Shown piece after piece: positions 1 to 7,827 of a stretch of 14,409 bases of DNA (its first letter is position 1; each line of letters begins with the position of its first letter). The notes below the pieces were generated by a model, which did not search any database, was not told the origin of the DNA, and saw only the letters and a list, made by a program, of their open reading frames with translations. The stretch is taken from the NCBI GenBank assembly GCA_002452855.1, contig DKFS01000044.1:696-15104 (forward strand), in the 5' to 3' direction. The translations under genes were made by a program, and so were the position numbers. Source of the stretch: Sulfurospirillum sp. UBA6790 (GTDB taxonomy: Bacteria > Campylobacterota > Campylobacteria > Campylobacterales > Sulfurospirillaceae).

Positions 1-1044
1 GCACAAATTGGTGCGGGAGCAGCTTCTTTTATCGCTACATTGCTTCGTTTCTCAAAAGAAGATCGTAAAAAACTTGTTATTTGCGGTATTAGCGCGGGAT
101 TTGCTTCGGTGTTTGGAACACCAATCGCAGGAGCCATCTTTGGAATTGAAGTGCTTATTATCGGCGTTATTATGTACGATGTTTTACTACCTTCCTTTAT
201 TGCTGGGTTTGCGGCATTTACAACCGCTCAGTTTTTAGGCGTGAAGTATGTGTATTATGACATCAATTTTTACCGCACGCTGAATTTAGATTTGGTTTTA
301 ATTGGGCAAGTGGTTATCGCGGGAATTTTCTTTGGTATCGTCTCCGATAGCTTTATTACCATTGTCAATAAAATAGAAACGTGGATTAAACACGTTCCCT
401 ACAACCGCTATCTGAAAGCCTTTGTCGGCGGTATGATTATGATTGCTATTTCATTAATCCTCACACCTAAATATTTGGGTTTGGGACTTAATACCATTAG
501 CAGCGCGCTTGATCCTGTGGCGTATGGCTCACAAAGTATTCATTGGTATGACTTTATTATGAAGACGCTTTTTACGTCCATTACCCTAGGGGTTGGAGGT
601 AGTGGTGGCGTCATTACGCCTATTTTCTTTGTAGGTGCGACAAGCGGTGTAACCTTTGGACATATGATAGGTGAGCATGTGGCTTTATTTGCAGCCCTTG
701 GGTTTGTGAGTGTGCTTGCAGGTACAACAAATTCGCCGATAGCGTCTATTATCATGGCTGTGGAACTTTTTGGAGTGCATATGGCAAATTATGCGGCGTT
801 AAGTGTCGTTATTGCCTTTTTAATTACAGGACACCGCAGTGTTTTTCAGTCACAAAAACTAGCGCTCAAAAAAGCGGAAAAAATTAATATTGGAGAGGGT
901 GCTGATATTGAACATACGCCAATTAGCGTGAATATGGAAGATATTGAGCGCATTAAACGCATTCGTAGCAGGTTGCGCTATCGTCGTTTAAAGTGGCAAG
1001 TCAAAAATGCGCGCGATGATGTCAATAAAACTTTAGAATCTTAA
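1..1044 (+). CDS. ClC-family chloride channel/transporter, 5'-truncated by window edge
   Basis: The frame is open from base 1, so the start and roughly the first third of the gene lie outside; 347 codons are visible. It begins AQIGAGAAS, which in ClC proteins directly follows the GREGP motif, so the gating glutamate is just out of view. FGTPIAGAIFGIEV (about bases 112-153) matches the helix after that segment. The GSGGVITP segment near base 600 corresponds to the GxFxP anion-site motif, with Ile in place of the usual Phe. NSPIASIIMAVELFG and NYAAL follow, the Tyr probably being the anion-coordinating one. The position of the internal proton glutamate of E. coli ClC (second Glu of IEE) is Val here (IEV), as in ClC channels. 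The protein ends in a basic cytoplasmic tail of about 60 residues with no CBS domains. The role would be passive or proton-coupled anion movement across the inner membrane. The family call is firm; channel versus exchanger is inferred. Confidence 0.93.
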   Translation, partial: AQIGAGAASFIATLLRFSKEDRKKLVICGISAGFASVFGTPIAGAIFGIEVLIIGVIMYDVLLPSFIAGFAAFTTAQFLGVKYVYYDINFYRTLNLDLVLIGQVVIAGIFFGIVSDSFITIVNKIETWIKHVPYNRYLKAFVGGMIMIAISLILTPKYLGLGLNTISSALDPVAYGSQSIHWYDFIMKTLFTSITLGVGGSGGVITPIFFVGATSGVTFGHMIGEHVALFAALGFVSVLAGTTNSPIASIIMAVELFGVHMANYAALSVVIAFLITGHRSVFQSQKLALKKAEKINIGEGADIEHTPISVNMEDIERIKRIRSRLRYRRLKWQVKNARDDVNKTLES

Positions 1045-1173
1045 AAGCGCATTACGCATTATTCTTACATCTATGACACTGTGAAGATGAGCTTGATAAA
1101 ATCGTTTATGTATGAAAAGCCTTTTAATGTATTTACATGTAAAAAAGATTAAATCAATAGCAAGGCATAGGTC
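1045..1173 (+). promoter_or_regulatory. Intergenic region upstream of the FIST/psr operon
   Basis: These 129 bases separate the ClC gene from the GTG start at 1174. They are AT-rich and contain one copy of the palindrome TTTACATGTAAA (1132-1143), 30 bases upstream of the start. AAGG at 1162-1165 sits 8 bases before the GTG and is the likely ribosome binding site. I see no convincing -35/-10 pair and no clear terminator for the ClC gene. By position, this is the natural place for the operon promoter and for the binding site of the response regulator encoded downstream. That is inference. Confidence 0.45.
1132..1143. repeat. 12-bp palindrome TTTACATGTAAA, copy 1 (intergenic)
   Basis: A perfect palindrome in the leader of the FIST-PAS-GGDEF-EAL gene. 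The same 12-mer recurs at 1237, 11511 and 13314, with a near copy at 6561. This is the only copy outside a coding sequence, so it is the one most likely to act as an operator. Confidence 0.85.
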
Positions 1174-3975
1174 GTGAAGCTATTTAACTATGTGTATGAG
1201 AACCAAAAAGAGCTTGAAACGTTTGTTCAAGAGACGTTTACATGTAAAGAACATATGCTTATTCAACTCTTTTGTGGTGAGATAAATCCGAATAAAATTC
1301 AGATGATTCTTGATTATCTTCACTGCACCTTACCCAATAGTGCCATCATCGGCTCAACAACTGCGGGCGAAATTTATCAAAGCCATATTCAGCATCAAAG
1401 CATTGTTCTCTCTTTTTGTATTCTTGAAAAAAGCCAAGCATGCGTCTATTATTTTCCTGTGGTAGATGCCAAAAGTGGTAAAAGCGTTGCCAACGAAATT
1501 GTCAAAAAAAATACAAAAGTGTGTATTGCTTTTGCAGAGACATTGCGTGGAGGCGATAGCGAATCATTTTTAAAAGCGTTTAATACCGTCGCGCCACATT
1601 TGATTGTTGCTGGCGGAAACGCGGGAGATGATTTTACGTTTACTAAGACATTGATTATTCATGGCACTTCCATTGAAAATGAAGGTATCGTCATCGCTAC
1701 AATTCAAAGTAATGTATTACAGGTTCATCATGATTATTCTTTTGGGTGGACGCAAATTGGCAAAGAAATGCGTGTGAGTAAATGTGACAACAATACGATT
1801 TATGCGCTAGATGGAGTGCCAATTATTGATGTCTATAAGCACTATTTTGGCGAAGAAATTTTGCAAAACTTACCCACTAGCACGATAGCATTTCCGTTGG
1901 TAAATGTGTGTGATTATACCGAAGTGTGCCGTTCGATGATCGCCGTCAATCCCGATCATTCATTTGTTTTTGCTGGGCATTTTCAAGAAGGAGATAAAGT
2001 GCGCTTTGCTATTGGCAATATCGAAGAGATTATGCAAATGGCAAACACACTGCAACGCACGGTACATCGTTATGTCCCCGAAGCTGTTTTTATCTATTCG
2101 TGCAGTGTTAGAAATCTTTTTCTCAAAGAGCATTTGCACTATGAATTTAAACTGTTAGAGGAAATCGCACCTACCGTTGGTTTTTTTACCTATGGAGAAT
2201 TTTTTCACTCCAATGCGCAAAACCACTTGCTCAATGTCACAACGACTACACTCTGTTTAAGTGAATCTTTGCAAGAGCCAAAACAACTGACGATACTGCC
2301 TCATCCTGTGCATACGTCCGTTTTAAAATCACTCACGCACCTTGTCAATACGACACAAGATGAGTTAGATGAAAGTATCAATTTTTTAAATCAATATAAA
2401 ATTGCAATGGATCAAAGTGCCATTTTTTCAAAAATGGATAAAGACGGAACTATCACGTATGTTAATGATGCGTTTTGCACGATTACGGGATATACGCGAG
2501 AAGAGATTATCGGTTTCAAGCACAGCATGTTTAGAGCGCCAGATGTGGATCCTCGAACCTATAAGGCTGTTTGGGAAAGCCTTCATGCAAAAACAATTTG
2601 GCGAGGCATCTTACCTTATAGGAACAAGAGCGGTGAAAAATTCTACATCAAAAGCATGGTGATGCCTCTTTTTGATGAAGAGGGCGCTTTACTCGAATAT
2701 ATTTCCAGTAGCATGGATATTACAGAGGTCATTTTAAAAGACAAAATTATACAAGAACAGTGGTTAGATGAACTAACAGGCTTAGGAAACCGTCAAGCGC
2801 TTTTTCATGAAATTCGTCTTGATGATAGAGAAAAGCTTTTAGTTCTGATCAATTTAGTGGGTTTCTCGGAGATTAATGACTATTTGGGGTACGATGTTGG
2901 TGATGAGTTGTTGAAACAAATCGGAGCGTTGCTCTCGCACAGTTTTGATGAAAATCATCAAGTCGCATTTCGCATCAACGGGGATGAATTTGCGTTGTTA
3001 TTGAAAGAAAACGATACTGCTTGGAAAAAATTGGTTTATGAAAAAGTCCAACGCATTATTCAGTATCTTGAAAAGTATATTTTTAATATTCAAGGCTATG
3101 AAGTTGCCGTTCGGTTTAATGTTGGTGTGGCACAAGGATGTTTAGATGATATTTACATGCAATCGCACGTAGCGCTTAAAGAGGCAAAAAGAAGCAATCA
3201 AATCATGGTCTCTTATGACGATACGGAAGCGCTCAAAACACAAACGGAACATAATATTCAGATTATTCAAAAAATTAAGCAAGCGATTGAAAATGATCGT
3301 ATTATTCCTTTTTTCCAAGGCATTTATGATAACAAACTTCAAAAAATCACTAAATACGAAGTTTTGATGCGTTTACAAGAAGAAGACGGCAGTTATCTTG
3401 CGCCTTATTACTTTTTAGAACAGGCTAAAAAGACACGTTTGTATGAAAAACTCACCAAAATTATCATTATGAAATCATTTGCATATTTTCAAGACAAGCC
3501 TTATGATTTTTCGATTAACCTCACCAAAGGTGATATTCTCTCCAATTCTGTCAAAGAGTGCTTGTATGAAAATATTCGAAAATACCAGTGCGGTCATCGT
3601 GTTATTCTAGAAATTGTAGAATCAGAAGGCATTGAAAATTTTGAAGAGATTGCAGCGTTTATCAAAGAGGTGAAATGTTTAGGCTGTAAAATTGCTATTG
3701 ATGATTTTGGAACAGGGTATTCCAATTTTGCGTACCTTGCGCAATTATTGGTTGATGTTATCAAGATAGATGGCTCACTTATCAAAGAGATTGATACCAA
3801 TCGCACAACGTCTATGACCGTCGAGACCATTATCTCGTTTGCACATAAAATGAATTATGAAATTGTTGCAGAATTTGTGGATAGACCAAGCGTTCAAAAG
3901 AAGTTAGAGCGCTTGCACGTGGATTTTTCACAAGGCTATCTTTTTAGTAAGCCAAGTGCTAGTATAGCGCATTAA
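1174..3975 (+). CDS. FIST-PAS-GGDEF-EAL signalling protein (probable c-di-GMP phosphodiesterase)
   Basis: 933 residues from a GTG start with AAGG 8 bases upstream; no signal peptide or membrane segment, so cytoplasmic. Residues 1-395 are FIST_N plus FIST_C, a small-ligand sensing module, with the hallmark GSTTAGEI at 60-67. A PAS domain covers about 405-520, ending SSSMDITE. The GGDEF domain starts at DELTGLGNR (532) but looks degenerate: the metal-binding DxD is NLV, the substrate Lys is Ser, and the signature is NGDEF (602-606). The EAL domain (about 705-930) looks intact: EVLMR (729), SINLT, LEIVESEG, DDFGTGYS (843-850), VIKIDG, and QGYLFSKP at 920. The AEGVE motif is AEFVD. The likely activity is c-di-GMP hydrolysis gated by the FIST and PAS inputs, possibly with the GGDEF domain as a GTP sensor. 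Its stop overlaps an upstream ATG of the psrA-like gene (TAATG), so it is probably the first gene of that operon. Some FIST proteins (NosP) bind heme; whether this one does cannot be told from sequence. Confidence 0.9.
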   Translation: MKLFNYVYENQKELETFVQETFTCKEHMLIQLFCGEINPNKIQMILDYLHCTLPNSAIIGSTTAGEIYQSHIQHQSIVLSFCILEKSQACVYYFPVVDAKSGKSVANEIVKKNTKVCIAFAETLRGGDSESFLKAFNTVAPHLIVAGGNAGDDFTFTKTLIIHGTSIENEGIVIATIQSNVLQVHHDYSFGWTQIGKEMRVSKCDNNTIYALDGVPIIDVYKHYFGEEILQNLPTSTIAFPLVNVCDYTEVCRSMIAVNPDHSFVFAGHFQEGDKVRFAIGNIEEIMQMANTLQRTVHRYVPEAVFIYSCSVRNLFLKEHLHYEFKLLEEIAPTVGFFTYGEFFHSNAQNHLLNVTTTTLCLSESLQEPKQLTILPHPVHTSVLKSLTHLVNTTQDELDESINFLNQYKIAMDQSAIFSKMDKDGTITYVNDAFCTITGYTREEIIGFKHSMFRAPDVDPRTYKAVWESLHAKTIWRGILPYRNKSGEKFYIKSMVMPLFDEEGALLEYISSSMDITEVILKDKIIQEQWLDELTGLGNRQALFHEIRLDDREKLLVLINLVGFSEINDYLGYDVGDELLKQIGALLSHSFDENHQVAFRINGDEFALLLKENDTAWKKLVYEKVQRIIQYLEKYIFNIQGYEVAVRFNVGVAQGCLDDIYMQSHVALKEAKRSNQIMVSYDDTEALKTQTEHNIQIIQKIKQAIENDRIIPFFQGIYDNKLQKITKYEVLMRLQEEDGSYLAPYYFLEQAKKTRLYEKLTKIIIMKSFAYFQDKPYDFSINLTKGDILSNSVKECLYENIRKYQCGHRVILEIVESEGIENFEEIAAFIKEVKCLGCKIAIDDFGTGYSNFAYLAQLLVDVIKIDGSLIKEIDTNRTTSMTVETIISFAHKMNYEIVAEFVDRPSVQKKLERLHVDFSQGYLFSKPSASIAH
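1237..1248. repeat. 12-bp palindrome TTTACATGTAAA, copy 2 (in FIST gene)
   Basis: A perfect copy lying in frame and encoding Phe-Thr-Cys-Lys (residues 22-25). It begins exactly 105 bases after copy 1, so the two copies flank the start codon. Confidence 0.85.
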
Positions 3976-3982
3976 TGTTTTC

Positions 3983-3988
3983 AAAAGG
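3983..3988 (+). promoter_or_regulatory. Shine-Dalgarno that sets the psrA-like start
   Basis: AAAAGG lies 7 bases before the ATG at 3996. The alternative in-frame ATG at 3975, overlapping the upstream stop, has no purine-rich site at a suitable distance. Starting at 3996 also puts the twin-arginine motif close to the N-terminus, as expected of a Tat signal. Confidence 0.7.
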
Positions 3989-3995
3989 TCATACG

Positions 3996-6281
3996 ATGGC
4001 ATGTAGCCAAGAGCGAAGAGAGTTTTTAAAACAAAGCGCTGTTGTTGCAGGTGCATCCTTTTTTATCCCAGGTAGCCTTGGTGCTTTGGAGAATTTTCCC
4101 CTGCCTTTAGAAGATAAATTTGTTCGCTCAATTTGTGAGATGTGCAGTAGTAGATGTCCCATTGAAGTGCGCGTGGTCAATGGTAAACCCGTTTGGTTAC
4201 AAGGCAATGCCTACGCGAAAGAGATAGGCAATAGCTTGTGTGCACGAGGCGTGGCAGGTGTATCACAACTGTATGATAAAGACAGGCTTGTCACACCATT
4301 GATTCGTGTTGGAAAACGCGGCGAAAATAAGTGGCGTGAAGCCAGTTATGATGAAGCTTTGGAGCTTATTGCAACCAAACTGGATGAACTTAAAAAACGT
4401 TATGGTGCACAGAGTGTTCTATTTTCTTCTAAGACGGGAACGCATTATAATTTTTTACGTTCTTTTGCCGCAAACTTTGGCTCACCCAATGTTTTTTCAC
4501 ATTGGAGTTCTTGTCCTATTGCCATTGAAAGTGCTTTTGAACACACCTTTGGGGAAAAATTACACCGCGATTTTGAAAATACCAACTACATTGTTAATTT
4601 TGGTCATAATCTTTTTGAAGGGCTGGATATAGCGCTTACAAAATCCATGGCTCAGTTTGCGGCAAATAGTTCCAAAAAGCTTGTCGTGTTTGACCCGCGT
4701 TTTTCACTGATTGCGTCCAAAGCCAATGAGTGGTATCCCATTAAACCGGGCAGTGATTTGGCATTTGTGTTAAGCCTCATTCATATATGGCTTCGCGATG
4801 GAAAATACAATAAATCCTTTGTTGAGCGCTATTGTATAGGATTAGATGCTCTTAAAAAATCAACCAAAGAGACAACACCGCAGTGGCAACAGCCCTATAC
4901 GGGCATTGACGCACACGTGGTAGAACGCATTGCCGATGAAGTGTACCGTGCCGCTCCAAAATGTCTATTAGATTGGGGACATAAGGCAACCACTTCACCT
5001 GCGGAATATCAACGTTCACGCGCTATTATTATCGCAAATGTTTTAATGGGCAATGTTGAAAAAGAGGGTGGTATCTATTTTACTAAAACACCTACACGTA
5101 TTAATGCACTTGTACACGAGAATATTATTCCCCTTTTAAATGACCCTTTCCCGACCCCTTCTTTATCCATCCCGCGCGTTGATGGTGCAGGGGAAGAGGG
5201 AGACAATGCGCTTGTCTTTAAAAAACACGGTGTTTTAACCGCCATACCAGAGGCTATCTTAACAAAGAAACCGTATGCGATTCACGGATGGTTTATTTCT
5301 CGTCATAATCCTCTTGTGACGGTGGCTAATCCTAAAAAGATGAAAGAAGCTATGGAGACGTTAGATTTTATTGTGGTCAATGATATCTATGTCAGCGATA
5401 CCGCGATGATGGCAGATGTTATCTTGCCTGAAGCAACGTATCTAGAGCGGGATGAAGGCATTTCGCTTTATGCCTCCTCTACGCCCTCATATGCAATGCG
5501 TAATCGCGCCATTGCTCCTATTAATCATACGCAAAGTAGTTTTGAGATTTTACGAAACTTGGCTGAGCGCATGGGGTTTGGCAAAGTGTATGCGTGGAAA
5601 ACAATGACACAATTAAGAGCATATCAAGCCAAGGGCAATGGAGAATTGTTAGAAAATTTACTCAAACGCGGTTACGTTTCGTATGCAGTTCCTTCGTTAT
5701 TCGCGCTTGAAACAGCATCGGTAGAGCGTTTTTGTGAGCGCTATCCTCGCTCAAAAGCTTTTGTGGATGAAAAAGGAGTCATGAGTTTCATGCTAGAGCA
5801 TCTAAAAACACCTTCGGGTAAAATTGAATTGTTCAGCGCAACGGTAGAATCTCACTTTAAAGGATTTGGTGTTCCAAGTAAAATGGATATGAACGTCAAT
5901 GCTCAATTTCCTTACACACTCATTAGCGGAAAAAGCGCTATTCATACGAACGGACATACGCATAATGTACCCTATTTACACATGCTGATGCCTGATAATC
6001 CAGTCTGGATGCATCCTAGTACGGCACAAAAACACGGTTTAAAACAAGGCGATACGTGTTATTTACAAAATGATATTTCCAAAGAAAAAGTCCATGTATT
6101 TATCACAGAAGGGATTCGCCCAGATACCTTATTTGCGTATATGGGATTTGGAAGAGAAGCCCCTTTGATGCATCGTGCACATCACATTGGGCTCAACCCC
6201 TCCACATTACTCTCTTTAAAGAATGCTCCCATTTGTGGTGCCATGATCACCAATACGGGTGTATCGATTGTGAAAGCGTAG
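3996..6281 (+). CDS. psrA: Psr/Phs-type molybdopterin oxidoreductase, catalytic subunit
   Basis: 761 residues from the chosen ATG (768 from the ATG at 3975), about the usual PsrA/PhsA length. The N-terminus has a Tat signal, ERREFLK followed by a hydrophobic stretch ending near GSLGAL, so the enzyme should be exported folded to the periplasm. A [4Fe-4S] site is seen as C47-x2-C50-x3-C54 and C82 (LCARG). HWSSCP, with Cys173, sits where this family has its cysteine ligand to molybdenum. YPIKPGSDLAFVLSL, DWGHKATTS and VNDIYVSDTAMMADVILPEATYLERDE are typical bis-MGD-binding segments, and a C-terminal molydopterin-dinucleotide-binding domain follows from about residue 635. It should reduce a sulfur compound (polysulfide, thiosulfate, perhaps tetrathionate) with electrons from the ferredoxin subunit. 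The exact substrate cannot be read from sequence, and other small oxyanions remain possible. Confidence 0.88.
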   Translation: MACSQERREFLKQSAVVAGASFFIPGSLGALENFPLPLEDKFVRSICEMCSSRCPIEVRVVNGKPVWLQGNAYAKEIGNSLCARGVAGVSQLYDKDRLVTPLIRVGKRGENKWREASYDEALELIATKLDELKKRYGAQSVLFSSKTGTHYNFLRSFAANFGSPNVFSHWSSCPIAIESAFEHTFGEKLHRDFENTNYIVNFGHNLFEGLDIALTKSMAQFAANSSKKLVVFDPRFSLIASKANEWYPIKPGSDLAFVLSLIHIWLRDGKYNKSFVERYCIGLDALKKSTKETTPQWQQPYTGIDAHVVERIADEVYRAAPKCLLDWGHKATTSPAEYQRSRAIIIANVLMGNVEKEGGIYFTKTPTRINALVHENIIPLLNDPFPTPSLSIPRVDGAGEEGDNALVFKKHGVLTAIPEAILTKKPYAIHGWFISRHNPLVTVANPKKMKEAMETLDFIVVNDIYVSDTAMMADVILPEATYLERDEGISLYASSTPSYAMRNRAIAPINHTQSSFEILRNLAERMGFGKVYAWKTMTQLRAYQAKGNGELLENLLKRGYVSYAVPSLFALETASVERFCERYPRSKAFVDEKGVMSFMLEHLKTPSGKIELFSATVESHFKGFGVPSKMDMNVNAQFPYTLISGKSAIHTNGHTHNVPYLHMLMPDNPVWMHPSTAQKHGLKQGDTCYLQNDISKEKVHVFITEGIRPDTLFAYMGFGREAPLMHRAHHIGLNPSTLLSLKNAPICGAMITNTGVSIVKA

Positions 6282-6287
6282 GAATAG

Positions 6288-6854
6288 ATGCCAAAAAAAT
6301 ACCGTTTGATTTATGATGAAAACCTGTGTATCGGATGTCAAGCATGCAGCGTGGCGTGTCGTTTGGAAAACAATGTTCCCGATGATTTGTTTCGGCTACA
6401 AGTCCATGTGGAAACCAAAGGTGTTTTCCCCAATCTTGGCATGCAGTTTGAAAGGCTTTCGTGTATGATGTGCGAAAATCCACCTTGTGTGAAGGTTTGC
6501 CCAACCAATGCCTCTTTTCAGAGTAAAGACGGCTTAGTACACATCAATGAAAAAGTGTGCATTACATGTAAATATTGTATTTTGGCGTGTCCTTACCATG
6601 CGCGTTTTGTAAACCCCCTTAAAAACGTTGTAGAAAAGTGTACGTTTTGTTATGAAAATAGAGTCTCTAAAGAGCTATTGCCCGCGTGTGTTAGTATTTG
6701 CGCTACTGAGGCATTAAGCTTTGGCGATATGAAGCAAACGCATTCTGATGTGTATCAAAAATCACTGCAAGAGGTGCTGGTTTTTCCAAAAGAGCATTTA
6801 GGAACAAAGCCAAAAGTGGCGTTTGTGCCCAACCGAAAAGGGATAAAATCATGA
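6288..6854 (+). CDS. psrB: Four-cluster ferredoxin subunit of the Psr/Phs-type reductase
   Basis: 188 residues, no signal peptide; as in the family, it is probably carried out with the Tat-exported catalytic subunit. Sixteen cysteines form four [4Fe-4S] motifs: C14/17/20/24, C59/62/67/71, C91/94/97/101 and C118/121/134/138. The second group has the CMMCENPPC spacing and the fourth has a 12-residue insertion between its cysteine pairs, both typical of PsrB/DmsB-type proteins. It should wire electrons from the membrane subunit to the molybdenum cofactor. It begins 6 bases after the catalytic gene, with TAGGA as ribosome binding site, and its TGA overlaps the next ATG. The codons around C94 lie in the near copy of the recurring palindrome. 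Confidence 0.93.
   Translation: MPKKYRLIYDENLCIGCQACSVACRLENNVPDDLFRLQVHVETKGVFPNLGMQFERLSCMMCENPPCVKVCPTNASFQSKDGLVHINEKVCITCKYCILACPYHARFVNPLKNVVEKCTFCYENRVSKELLPACVSICATEALSFGDMKQTHSDVYQKSLQEVLVFPKEHLGTKPKVAFVPNRKGIKS
6561..6572. repeat. Near copy of the palindrome (ATTACATGTAAA)
   Basis: It differs from TTTACATGTAAA by the first base only, leaving a perfect 10-bp palindrome (6562-6571). It encodes Ile-Thr-Cys-Lys, including a cluster cysteine (C94) of the ferredoxin subunit, so part of the sequence is constrained by protein function. Confidence 0.6.
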
Positions 6855-7819
6855 GTCCAATGTGGGGAAGTGTTGAGCAGTACAGCGCCATTCATTGGTC
6901 GTGGGCTGTTGCAGTGTACCTTTTTTTAGCAGGGCTTAGTTCGGGCTCCATCATTGTCGCCTTATTGGTTAAATGGAACAGGCATGAGCGTAGTAACTCT
7001 TCTATTTGGGATGCCATGATTAAATCAGGCGTGGTCGTGGCTCCCATTTCAATTATTTTGGGGCTTTTACTTCTCGTGGCAGACTTAGGAAGACCTCTTT
7101 CTTTTTATTGGCTCTTAATACGTTACAATCCAAGTTCGGTGATGAGTTTGGGCGTACTTTTTTTATTTATTTATACCCCTATCGTTTTAGTGTTTACATT
7201 ACTGGTTTTTGAGAGAAGCCTTTTAAAATACGCATGGCTCGCGCCTCTTGAAGGATTGATTGGCTGGGTCAAGGGGCTTCATTCCTATGCAAAAATGATT
7301 GAATATTTTTTATTAATCGCGGCGTTATGCATTGGCTCTTATACTGGATTTTTACTCTCGGCATTGTATGCCATTCCTTTGTGGAATAGCCCCGCACTGC
7401 CTATTTTATTTTTAACTTCCAGCGTCTCATCGGGTATTGCTGTGAATATTTTAATTGGGCTTTTGTTTTTCAAAAGCACACTCAATGAAGAGAGTATTAA
7501 GTACCTTTTGGTACTTGACTTGCGGGTTATTTTAACCGAACTTCCTTTGTTGGGTATCTTTTTTATTGGACTCTTTTACGCAGGCGGTGATGCGCCTATG
7601 GCGGCTAAAGCAGCATTGAGTAGTGGTGGCTTAGCGCTCATTTTTTGGGGTGGTGTCATTGGACTAGGACTGCTACTTCCTCTCGTAACGGTTATTTTGG
7701 CACTTAGGAACCATATTTATCGTGTTGTCTATATTATTACTAACGCAGCGGTGGTACTTTTAGGGGTATTAATGCTACGCTATTACATTATTTACGCGGG
7801 TCAGATTTATTTAGGATAA
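6851..7819 (+). CDS. psrC: NrfD/PsrC-family membrane anchor, quinol-oxidising subunit
   Basis: 322 residues with eight predicted membrane helices, as in PsrC. The first contains the NrfD-family start HWSWAVAVYLFLAGLSSGS at about residues 14-32. Later helices include GLLLLVADLGRP, EYFLLIAALCIGSYTGFLLS, LTELPLLGIFFIGLFYAGG and a final segment near LLGVLMLRYYIIYAGQ. There are no heme-ligand histidine pairs of the cytochrome b type. The family role is to bind and oxidise menaquinol in the inner membrane and pass electrons to the four-cluster subunit facing the periplasm. It overlaps the ferredoxin gene by ATGA, and its stop is 8 bases before the response regulator gene, which ties the enzyme and regulatory genes into one transcript. 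Confidence 0.91.
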   Translation: MSPMWGSVEQYSAIHWSWAVAVYLFLAGLSSGSIIVALLVKWNRHERSNSSIWDAMIKSGVVVAPISIILGLLLLVADLGRPLSFYWLLIRYNPSSVMSLGVLFLFIYTPIVLVFTLLVFERSLLKYAWLAPLEGLIGWVKGLHSYAKMIEYFLLIAALCIGSYTGFLLSALYAIPLWNSPALPILFLTSSVSSGIAVNILIGLLFFKSTLNEESIKYLLVLDLRVILTELPLLGIFFIGLFYAGGDAPMAAKAALSSGGLALIFWGGVIGLGLLLPLVTVILALRNHIYRVVYIITNAAVVLLGVLMLRYYIIYAGQIYLG

Positions 7820-7827
7820 GGAAAGGT

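Noticed and set aside
540..755. Minus-strand open frames inside the ClC gene, and similar antisense frames throughout
   Set aside because: They sit opposite well-supported genes, have no ribosome sites and no family resemblance, so they are shadows.
1068..1089. Dyad CATCT...AGATG with inner CAC-T-GTG after the ClC gene, as a terminator or operator
   Set aside because: Arm spacing is unequal (4 versus 1 base), the inner loop is one base, and no T-tract follows; it is too weak to call.
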